This document shows, in pieces, positions 33,225 through 40,383 of a DNA stretch of 64,000 bases. The position numbers and the translations under genes are program-made. The stretch is from the NCBI RefSeq assembly GCF_000576425.1, contig NZ_KK069998.1:62001-126000 (forward strand). Reading direction: 5' to 3'. Numbering within the stretch: the stretch's first letter is position 1; each line of letters starts with the position of its first letter. The notes below the pieces were generated by a model. That model saw only the letters and a list, made by a program, of their open reading frames with translations. It did not search any database and was not told where the DNA came from. The stretch comes from Brachybacterium phenoliresistens. GTDB lineage: Bacteria; Actinomycetota; Actinomycetes; Actinomycetales; Dermabacteraceae.

Positions 33225-34232
33225 ATGAGCACCGACCAGGGAAGCTTCGTCGACCAGCTGCGCGTGGACGACACCCCGCGCCGCAAGAGCCCCCGCCCCG
33301 AGATCACCGACCAGCGGGGGAAGAAGCCGCTGTCGCGCCGCCTGCTCCATTCCTGGCAGCTGTACCTGCTGCTGCTGCCGGCCGTGGTGTGGGTGATCCT
33401 GTTCGCCTACTGGCCGATGTACGGCATCCAGATCGCGTTCCGCGACTTCACGCCCGTCGGCGGCATCACCGGCTCCGACTGGGTCGGGATGAAGCACTTC
33501 GAGAAGTTCGTGACCAGCTACAACTTCTGGCCGCTGCTGCGCAACACGCTGGTGCTGGCGTTCTACGAGCTGATCGCCGGGTTCCCCGTGCCGATCATCC
33601 TGGCGCTGGCGCTGAACGCGGTGCGGCAGAAGTACTTCTCGCGCATCGTCCAGCTGATCACCTACGCCCCGAACTTCATCTCCATCGTGGTCGTCGTGGG
33701 CATCCTCGTGATGCTGCTGGACCCGCAGACGGGCATCGTCTCGCACGCCTTCGAGCTGCTGGGGCTGAACGCCCCGGCGTTCCTCACCGACCCGGGCTGG
33801 TTCCGCCACACCTACGTGTGGTCGGGCATCTGGCAGACCGCCGGGTTCAGCGCCATCATCTACCTCGCGGCGCTCTCCTCGGTGCCGCCGGAGCTGCACG
33901 AGGCCGCGAAGGTCGACGGGGCGAGCCACCTGCGACGCATGTGGCACATCGACGTCCCGGCGATCCTGCCGATCGCGATCGTCCTGATGATCCTCAACGT
34001 CGGCTCGATCATGTCGGTCGGGTTCGAGAAGGTCCTGCTCATGCAGAACCCCCTGAACCTCACCACCTCGCAGGTGATCGACACGTACGTGTACGAGGTC
34101 GGTCTGAAGAGCCCGATCCCGCAGTACAGCTATGCGACCGCGATCGGCCTGTTCCGCAGCGTCGTCGGCCTGATCCTGCTGCTGGCCGTGAACGCCCTGT
34201 CACGCCGGATCACCAAAGCCGGACTGTTCTGA
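33225..34232 (+). CDS. Carbohydrate ABC permease, LplB type
   Basis: A 335-residue CUT1 permease: QLYLLLLPAVVWVILFAYWPMYG (TM1), the FRDFTPVGGITGSDWVG stretch characteristic of LplB-type proteins, and the EAA loop PELHEAAKVDGASHLRRMWHIDVPAI near 220. The C-terminus is AVNALSRRITKAGLF. GAGGA precedes ATG 33225. A polar ~45-residue N-terminus is slightly longer than usual. A strong hairpin follows and separates it from the second binding protein. Confidence 0.93.
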   Translation: MSTDQGSFVDQLRVDDTPRRKSPRPEITDQRGKKPLSRRLLHSWQLYLLLLPAVVWVILFAYWPMYGIQIAFRDFTPVGGITGSDWVGMKHFEKFVTSYNFWPLLRNTLVLAFYELIAGFPVPIILALALNAVRQKYFSRIVQLITYAPNFISIVVVVGILVMLLDPQTGIVSHAFELLGLNAPAFLTDPGWFRHTYVWSGIWQTAGFSAIIYLAALSSVPPELHEAAKVDGASHLRRMWHIDVPAILPIAIVLMILNVGSIMSVGFEKVLLMQNPLNLTTSQVIDTYVYEVGLKSPIPQYSYATAIGLFRSVVGLILLLAVNALSRRITKAGLF

Positions 34233-34236
34233 TCCC

Positions 34237-34272
34237 GACGCCCTCCCCGCCGCCCGCGACGGGGAGGGCGTC
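34237..34272 (+). terminator. Hairpin after the permease genes
   Basis: A 13-bp perfect stem GACGCCCTCCCCG / CGGGGAGGGCGTC. It may end or attenuate transcription before the second binding-protein gene. Confidence 0.7.
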
Positions 34273-34359
34273 CTGCATCCCCGCCCTCGTCATCCCCCGT
34301 CCGCCCGCTCGCCGACCCTCGGCCCCACCGCCGACCGCCCCCACCCCCAGGAGCACGCG

Positions 34360-36135
34360 ATGACACCCGACAGCCGACCCTCCTCCCCGCCCCGCGGCAC
34401 CTCCCGCCGCACCTTCCTGGCCCGTGCCGGCGCGAGCGGCGCGGCCCTCGCGGCGGCGCCCGCCGTCCTGTCCGGCTGCGGCGAGGACGCCGGCGGCGGG
34501 GCCGATGCCCCCGCCGACTACGTCCAGGGCAGCGCCGATCTCCAGGTCGAGCTCGGCCCCGAGATCGAGGGCGTGCTCTATCCGGAGGGCTACGAGGGAC
34601 CCCGCGCCCGCGAGCTCGAGCCCTTCGGCGACGGCACCACCGAGTTCACGGTGCTGGGCCGCACCATCCCCGATCTCGACTACGCCACCAATGCCTACGC
34701 GGCACTGGTCGAGGAGCGGACGGGGGTCACGGTCAGCTACCTCGAGGTGCCCCTCGGCGAGGACGGGCAGACGAAGGTCAACGCCATCCTCTCGGCCGGC
34801 GACCTGCCCGACGCGATGATGACCGGCATGGACCTGTTCAGCGTCTCCCAGGTCTCCGTCTACGGGCAGCAGGGCCTCTTCCAGCCCGTCGACCGGCTCA
34901 TCGACGAGCACGCCCCGCACATCCGCGACATGTTCGAGACGTTCCCGGACATGCGGCGCCTGTTCACCTCCCCCGACGGGCGCATGTACGCCGTCCCCTC
35001 GATGAACGACTGCTACCACTGCAAGACCGGCGGCATCCGCACCTGGTACAACTCCGACTGGCTCGCGGCCGTCGGCGCGGAGGTCCCCCAGAGCCTCGAG
35101 GACTTCGACGCGCTGCTGGACTCCTGGGGGCCGCTCGCCTCCCGGCCCGCGGACTCCGTGCTGGGGGTGACCACCTCGGGCACCGTCCTGAACCTGTTCA
35201 CCTTCTTCCTGGGATCCTTCCTGGAGGTCTCCGGCGATCACCGGCTGCTGCGGGACGGGACGGTGACCTGGCTGCCCACGCTGGAGGAGTACCGCGAGGG
35301 CGTCATCTGGATCCAGCAGCAGTTCGCGAAGGGCCATCTCGACCCGGTCATGTTCTCCACCACCGACGAGCAGCTGCAGCGCATGGGCGACGGCCCGGAC
35401 GGCCCGCGGTTCGGCGTGGTCTACGGGAACTCGCAGGGGGCGTTCTCCGCCGCGGCCGATCCCTCCGATCCCCGCAACGTCGCCTCGATCATGAAGCCCC
35501 TGCCGCCGATGGCCGGCCCCTCCGGCGTGCGCACGTGCGACTGGGAGTGGTTCCGCATCGGCTCCCCGAACTTCGTGATCACCAGCGCCTGCCAGGACCC
35601 GGTGACCATGATCCGCTGGGCCGACCACCAGTTCGAGCTGAGCATGACCACGTCCATGGGCCGCGGCGTGCAGGGCACCGGCTGGGACTGGGCGGGCTCC
35701 GGCACCTCGGGACTGGACGGCGCCCAGGCCGTCTACGAGGTCATCCCCGGCAGCACCGACCTGAAGAACCAGGGCTGGTGGGAATGGGGGCCGTACTACA
35801 AGTCGATGGGCCAGCGGCACGGCGAGGCGCAGCAGGAGGGCTCCACCTCCATCGAGCCGTCCCTGTACGCGGCCGGCGCGGCCTACGAGCCCTACCGCCT
35901 GCCCAAGGAGCTCAAGATCCCGCAGCTGGCCTTCGACCTCGACCAGTCGGCGCAGATCGGCGAGATCGAGACGAACATGGTCCAGCACCTCACCCAGGGT
36001 CTGGCCGCCTTCGCCACCGGGACCGCCGACGCCACGAAGGACGCGGACTGGTCCACGTTCACGGAGACCTTCTCCAGCATGGGGCTGGAGACCTATCTGG
36101 AGATCACCCAGCAGGCGTACGACGCGCAGGCCTGA
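34360..36135 (+). CDS. Solute-binding lipoprotein of a CUT1 importer, paralogue 2
   Basis: A 591-residue paralogue of the 30.5-kb binding protein. RR at 16-17 and lipobox LSGC (Cys40). It shares the LYPEGYEGPRARELEPFGDG entry, YGQQGLFQPVDRLIDEH, DGRMYAVPSMNDCYHCK (Cys218 and Cys221) and FDLDQSAQIGEIETNM. The substrate pocket segments differ, suggesting a different glycan. It has no permease of its own and is followed 82 nt later by paralogue 3. It probably docks on the permease pair upstream. Confidence 0.92.
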   Translation: MTPDSRPSSPPRGTSRRTFLARAGASGAALAAAPAVLSGCGEDAGGGADAPADYVQGSADLQVELGPEIEGVLYPEGYEGPRARELEPFGDGTTEFTVLGRTIPDLDYATNAYAALVEERTGVTVSYLEVPLGEDGQTKVNAILSAGDLPDAMMTGMDLFSVSQVSVYGQQGLFQPVDRLIDEHAPHIRDMFETFPDMRRLFTSPDGRMYAVPSMNDCYHCKTGGIRTWYNSDWLAAVGAEVPQSLEDFDALLDSWGPLASRPADSVLGVTTSGTVLNLFTFFLGSFLEVSGDHRLLRDGTVTWLPTLEEYREGVIWIQQQFAKGHLDPVMFSTTDEQLQRMGDGPDGPRFGVVYGNSQGAFSAAADPSDPRNVASIMKPLPPMAGPSGVRTCDWEWFRIGSPNFVITSACQDPVTMIRWADHQFELSMTTSMGRGVQGTGWDWAGSGTSGLDGAQAVYEVIPGSTDLKNQGWWEWGPYYKSMGQRHGEAQQEGSTSIEPSLYAAGAAYEPYRLPKELKIPQLAFDLDQSAQIGEIETNMVQHLTQGLAAFATGTADATKDADWSTFTETFSSMGLETYLEITQQAYDAQA

Positions 36136-36152
36136 TCTCCGATCCTCCCCCG

Positions 36153-36176
36153 GGGGCGGAGCATCCCGTCCGCCCC
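36153..36176 (+). terminator. Hairpin between binding-protein paralogues 2 and 3
   Basis: An 8-bp stem GGGGCGGA / TCCGCCCC with an 8-nt loop, possibly an attenuator. Confidence 0.4.
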
Positions 36177-36217
36177 TGCCCGCGGCGCGCCGCGCCGCTC
36201 GTCACGAAGGAGTGCCG

Positions 36218-38029
36218 ATGTCCCCTGTCCCGCCCACCACCTCCCCCGCCGCATCCGTCCCCGACCCCGGGCCCGGGCCCTCGCCCTCCTCCGCGGCCGC
36301 GCCCTCGGGGCGGACGATGGCCCGTCGCGCCCTGCTCGCCGGCGGGCTGGCGATCCCGGCGGCCGCCCTGGCCGCCTGCTCCGACGGCTCCGGGGGCAGC
36401 ACCTCGGCCGATGTGCCCCAGGTCGACTACGTCCAGGGCTCCTCCTCGCTGAAGGTCGAGCTCGGACCGGAGATCGACGGGGTGCCCTACCCGGAGGGCT
36501 ACATCGGCCCGAAGGCCCGCGAGTCCGAGCCCTTCGGCGACGGGCAGACCGAGTTCACGATCCTCACCCGCACCGACACCGGGCTCGACCTGGCCGAGAA
36601 CGCGCATTCCCTCTACCTCGAGGAGAGGACCGGGGTGAGGATCGCCTACCAGACCGTCCCCCAGGGCGAGGAGGGCGCCCCGAAGGTCAACGCCGTCATC
36701 TCCAGCGGCGACCTGCCCGATGCCCTGATGCTCGGCCCCGAGTGGATGGGCGGCTTCACCAAGGCGCAGCTGTACGCCTACGGGCAGCAGGGGCTGTTCC
36801 AGCCGCTGGACCAGCTGATCGACGAGTACGCCCCGCAGCTGCAGGAGCTGTTCGCCCAGAACCCCGACCTGCGGGCGTCGTGGACCGCCCCGGACGGGGC
36901 CATGTACGGCATGCCGGCGGTGAACCAGTGCTACCACTGCGCCTCCTCCGGGGTGCGCACCTGGGTGCACCAGCCCAGCCTCGAGGCGGCCGGCTGGTCC
37001 GAGCAGCCGGCGACCCTCGAGGAGTTCGAGCAGATGCTGCGGGACATGAAGGCCGCGAACCCCGAGCTGCTGCCGATGAGCGGGGACAAGACGGTCCCAC
37101 CCTTCGGCCTGATCGGCGCGACCTTCCTGGACACCGGCATCAACTGGCTGCGCCGCGACGGGGACGCGATCGTCTACACGCCGATGGACGAGGCGTTCCG
37201 CGAGGTCTACGCCGTGGTCGCCCGGCTGGTCCGCGACGGCCTCCTGGACCCCAACGCCTTCACCCAGGACAACGACCAGTTCCAGCGGCTGACCATGGAT
37301 CCGGCCGGGTCCCGGGTGGGCGTGGTGCAGAACGGCAACCAGTTCGGCGTGGCGGAGGTCGACTACGCGGACCCCGCGGCGCGCTGGCGCGAGTTCGTGC
37401 CGCTGGCGCCCTTCTCCGGGCCCGGCGGCGACCCGATCATCCCGTGGAACGAGAACCACGGCGAGGCGACGGGCCTGGTGGTCACGAGCGCCTGCGAGGA
37501 CCCGGCCACGCTGGTGCGATGGGCCGACTTCCAGCTGGGGCTGCTGCCCACCCTGGAGATGCGCCTGGGCAGGCAGGACCAGCACTGGCAGTGGGCCTCG
37601 GAGGGACAGCTCGGGATCGACGGCCGCCCGGCGCTGTACACGAAGATCCCCGGCGAGAAGGAGAACGTCACCTGGCCCGAGTTCGGTCCCTACAACCTGG
37701 GGATGGACGTGCGCCACGGGGAGAACGTCGACGAGCTCACCTCGGTCGAGCCGGTGCTCTACCAGGCCGGGAAGATGTACGAGACCTACCGCAACCCGCT
37801 GGAGTCGGTGTTCATCCCGCCGTTCTTCGACGCCGCGCAGTCCGCGGAGATCGGGGAGCTGCGCGCGAACCTCGACGGGATCTTCGCCCAGGGCGCCGCG
37901 CACATGTGCCTGGGCGATCTCGACCCGACCGATGACGCCGACTGGCAGTCCTACCTCGAGCCGTTCACCGCGGCCGGGGTGGAGCGCTACCTCGAGGTCC
38001 TCACGGAGGCGGACCGGGCCCGCGCCTGA
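36218..38029 (+). CDS. Solute-binding lipoprotein of a CUT1 importer, paralogue 3
   Basis: A 603-residue third paralogue, the most divergent. The start at ATG 36218 is placed 5 nt after AAGGAG, rather than the GTG 6 nt earlier. A long Pro-rich N-terminus precedes a signal with ARR at 35-37 and lipobox LAAC (Cys54). It keeps VPYPEGYIGPKARESEPFGDG, YGQQGLFQPLDQLIDEY and AMYGMPAVNQCYHC (Cys238 and Cys241). A palindromic terminator follows. Three such proteins per permease pair suggest several related substrates. Confidence 0.9.
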   Translation: MSPVPPTTSPAASVPDPGPGPSPSSAAAPSGRTMARRALLAGGLAIPAAALAACSDGSGGSTSADVPQVDYVQGSSSLKVELGPEIDGVPYPEGYIGPKARESEPFGDGQTEFTILTRTDTGLDLAENAHSLYLEERTGVRIAYQTVPQGEEGAPKVNAVISSGDLPDALMLGPEWMGGFTKAQLYAYGQQGLFQPLDQLIDEYAPQLQELFAQNPDLRASWTAPDGAMYGMPAVNQCYHCASSGVRTWVHQPSLEAAGWSEQPATLEEFEQMLRDMKAANPELLPMSGDKTVPPFGLIGATFLDTGINWLRRDGDAIVYTPMDEAFREVYAVVARLVRDGLLDPNAFTQDNDQFQRLTMDPAGSRVGVVQNGNQFGVAEVDYADPAARWREFVPLAPFSGPGGDPIIPWNENHGEATGLVVTSACEDPATLVRWADFQLGLLPTLEMRLGRQDQHWQWASEGQLGIDGRPALYTKIPGEKENVTWPEFGPYNLGMDVRHGENVDELTSVEPVLYQAGKMYETYRNPLESVFIPPFFDAAQSAEIGELRANLDGIFAQGAAHMCLGDLDPTDDADWQSYLEPFTAAGVERYLEVLTEADRARA

Positions 38030-38071
38030 GGCGCGGGCGCGCCGGACCGTCCTCGCCGTCGCGGAGCGATC

Positions 38072-38104
38072 CCGGCGGGGCGATCCCCGGGATCGCCCCG
38101 CCGG
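38072..38104. terminator. Large palindromic terminator
   Basis: 16-bp arms CCGGCGGGGCGATCCC / GGGATCGCCCCGCCGG around one central base, between convergent genes. The tip would open to form a small loop. Confidence 0.75.
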
Positions 38105-38200
38105 CGCTGCTTCCGGAGGTGGCCGCCGGCGCTGCTTCCGAAGGCGGCCGCCGCCCCTGCTTCCGGAGGCGGCCGCCGGCCCCGCTCCCGGGGTCGGACG
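38101..38200. repeat. Four 25-bp tandem repeats
   Basis: Four consecutive 25-nt units (38101, 38126, 38151 and 38176) of the type CCGGCGCTGCTTCCGGAGG + T/CGGCCG, the last one more diverged. They lie between the convergent binding-protein and fucosidase genes. Copy number may vary between strains. Confidence 0.85.
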
Positions 38201-38218
38201 GGCCCGCCGCGTCGCGGG

Positions 38219-39511
38219 TCAGTCGATCGGGGCGTCGGTAGGGGCGCGGTAGTCCTCCGGGAGCGCCGGGGCGGGGGCGCCGGTGGCGTCATGCACCCGG
38301 ACCGCCTCGATCACGGCGCCCTCGCCCTCGACCTCGAGGATCAGCGAGGCGGCCTCGACCGCGGCGGGCAGACGGTGGATGCGCCGCACGCCGATGGTCC
38401 CGCCCTGCGCCAGCACGGTCCCGTCCGAGTCGAGCACGCGGTGGGCGCGCACCCGCTGACCGGTGGAGACGTCCTCGACCAGCTCGACATGGTCGAAGAC
38501 GGTGGGCCCCGGCAGCTCCGCCTCGACGCGGGCGCCGGCGGGAGCGGCGATCGCGCGCAGATCGGCCGCGACCGGTGCGCCGAAGCGGGCGTCCAGGGCC
38601 GCGCGCAGCTCGACCAGGCGGGCGGCATCGACCGGATCGATGCGGCCGCGGCGGTCCGGCGGCACGTTCAGCAGCAGGTTCGCACCCAGGCCCAGGGACC
38701 GGTCGTGGATCTCCAGCAGGTGCTCCACGGACTTGGGCTCCTCCCCCTCCTGCCAGAACCAGCCGCGGCGCAGGGAGACGTCGCACTCCGGCGGCAGGTA
38801 CCGGGCCTGGCCCAGCTCCACCACATCGGGGTCGTAGTTGTTCAGGTCGGTGGAGCGGGTGACGTACTCGCAGGGGTCCGCGGCCAGCCCGTCCTCGTTG
38901 CCGACCCAGCGGATCGTCGCCGGCCCCATGTTGAAGACCATCGCCTGGGGCTGCAGCTCGGCGAGCAGCGCGCCGATGGCCTCCCAGTCGTAGACCCGCC
39001 CGGCGGAGCCGGCGCCGTCGAACCACACCTCGAACAGCTCGCCGTAGTTCGTGCACAGCTCCCGCAGCTGGCGCAGGTAGAAGGCGTCATAGGCCTCGGG
39101 ATCCTCGTAGCAGGGCTCGTGCCGGTCCCACGGGGAGAGGTAGAGCCCCAGACCCAGCCCGTGCTTCCGGCAGGCGGCGGCGACATCGCCGACGACGTCC
39201 CCGGAGCCGTCCTTCCACGGAGAGGAGGCCACGGAGTAGTCGGTGGTCGCGGTGGGCCACAGGCAGAAGCCGTCATGATGCTTCGCGGTGAGCACGACGT
39301 AGCGTGCTCCGAGGTCCCGTGCGGTGCGGACCCACTCCTCGGCGTCGAGGTCGGTGGGGGCGAAGTCGGAGGCCGGGACGGTGCCGTCGCTCCACTCCTT
39401 GCCCGCGAAGGTGTTGATGCCGACATGGAAGAACATCCCGAGTCCGGCCCGCTGCCAGGCGAGCTGCTCGGGGGTGGGGGCCAGGAGTGCGGACTCCGTC
39501 TCTGCAGTCAT
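38219..39511 (-). CDS. GH29 alpha-L-fucosidase, second type
   Basis: A 430-residue GH29 enzyme that differs clearly from the one at 27.6 kb: WQRAGLGMFFHVGINTFAGKEWSDG, LTAKHHDGFCLWPTATTDYSV, GLGLGLYLSPWDRHEP, and GELFEVWFDGAGSAG with the nucleophile Asp. ECDVSLRRGWFWQ and LLLNVPPDRRGRI follow. The C-terminal part (about 345-430) is beta-rich and may bind carbohydrate. No signal peptide is visible. ATG 39511 is preceded by GAGGT. It is divergent from the DUF624 gene. Linkage preference probably differs from the first GH29. Confidence 0.92.
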   Translation of the reverse strand: MTAETESALLAPTPEQLAWQRAGLGMFFHVGINTFAGKEWSDGTVPASDFAPTDLDAEEWVRTARDLGARYVVLTAKHHDGFCLWPTATTDYSVASSPWKDGSGDVVGDVAAACRKHGLGLGLYLSPWDRHEPCYEDPEAYDAFYLRQLRELCTNYGELFEVWFDGAGSAGRVYDWEAIGALLAELQPQAMVFNMGPATIRWVGNEDGLAADPCEYVTRSTDLNNYDPDVVELGQARYLPPECDVSLRRGWFWQEGEEPKSVEHLLEIHDRSLGLGANLLLNVPPDRRGRIDPVDAARLVELRAALDARFGAPVAADLRAIAAPAGARVEAELPGPTVFDHVELVEDVSTGQRVRAHRVLDSDGTVLAQGGTIGVRRIHRLPAAVEAASLILEVEGEGAVIEAVRVHDATGAPAPALPEDYRAPTDAPID

Positions 39512-39621
39512 ACCTCTAGCCTTCCAGAGATCGGAGGAATTGGCGAACCGTTCCCCAGCAACATCGAGCTCTCGGCTGGTCACCCCGAGACATCCGCCGT
39601 ATTCATCGGTAGTCTGCTGGT

Positions 39622-40284
39622 ATGGCGACGCGATCGAGCACCGGCCCGCAGCATGTCCCCTCCTGGGCGCTGCGGGCGAACGAGGCGGTCGACGCCGCCC
39701 TGACCCTGGTGGTGGTCTCCCTGCTGTGGTGGGCGCTGACGCTGCTGGGGCTCGTCGTGCTCGGGGCGGCACCGGCCAGCTGCGCGGCCGCCGAGGTGAT
39801 GCGCGCGCGGGCCGAGGGCCGCGCCGTGCCCGTGGCGCGCACCATGTGGGCCGCGTACCGCCGCGAGCTCGTCCCCGCGACCCTGCGGCTGCTGCCCTTC
39901 GGCGTGATCATCCTCGGCGGGCTCTCGACGCTGTTCCTCGCCCTGCGCGGCGGCGTGCCGGAGCCCTGGATGCTGGCTCCGGTGGCGACCCTCGGCGCGG
40001 TCGCGGCCGGCTGGGCGACGGCGAGCGCCGCCGCCCTGATCGCGGTGCCCCGGCTGCGCCGCCAGGACCTCCTGGTCTCCTGGCGGGCGGCCCTGCTGTG
40101 CCCCGGCGCCGTCCCGGTGGCGGCCTTCCTGCTGGTCGTCTCGCTGGCGGTGATCGGGCTGGCGGCTCTCGTGCTGCCGCCCGTCGGCCTCCTGCTGGGA
40201 CCCGGCGGCGCCGCGCAGGCCGCGGGCGCCCTGATGGGCCGGCGCACCGAGGCGCTGCTGGCCCGGCACGAGTCCCCCTCCTGA
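39622..40284 (+). CDS. DUF624/YesL-like membrane protein
   Basis: A 220-residue membrane protein with about five to six helices: NEAVDAALTLVVVSLLWWALTLLG, APASCAAAEVMRARAEGR, and a later PVAAFLLVVSLAVIGLAAL. The first two helices and the gap of ~55 residues with a P..A/T motif match DUF624 (YesL), which is commonly found beside LplABC-type sugar importers. Function is unknown; a role in importer function or sensing is guessed. ATG 39622 lies 6 nt after TAGTCT, so it is probably leaderless. The GH95 gene follows. Confidence 0.8.
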   Translation: MATRSSTGPQHVPSWALRANEAVDAALTLVVVSLLWWALTLLGLVVLGAAPASCAAAEVMRARAEGRAVPVARTMWAAYRRELVPATLRLLPFGVIILGGLSTLFLALRGGVPEPWMLAPVATLGAVAAGWATASAAALIAVPRLRRQDLLVSWRAALLCPGAVPVAAFLLVVSLAVIGLAALVLPPVGLLLGPGGAAQAAGALMGRRTEALLARHESPS

Positions 40285-40305
40285 CCCCGCCCCCTCCTGC
40301 TCCGC

Positions 40306-40325
40306 CCCTGCCCTGCCCTGCCCTG
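40306..40325. repeat. CCCTG microsatellite
   Basis: Four consecutive CCCTG units within a pyrimidine-rich stretch (40286-40360) in the leader of the GH95 gene. It is prone to slippage. Confidence 0.6.
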
Positions 40326-40383
40326 CCCCGCCCCACCCCTGCCCCGCCCTGCTCCTGGACCACCGCGAGAAACGGACCCCTCC

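Noticed and set aside
38101-38200. Possible CRISPR array
   Set aside because: The 25-bp units are directly abutting with no unique spacers and no cas genes are near.
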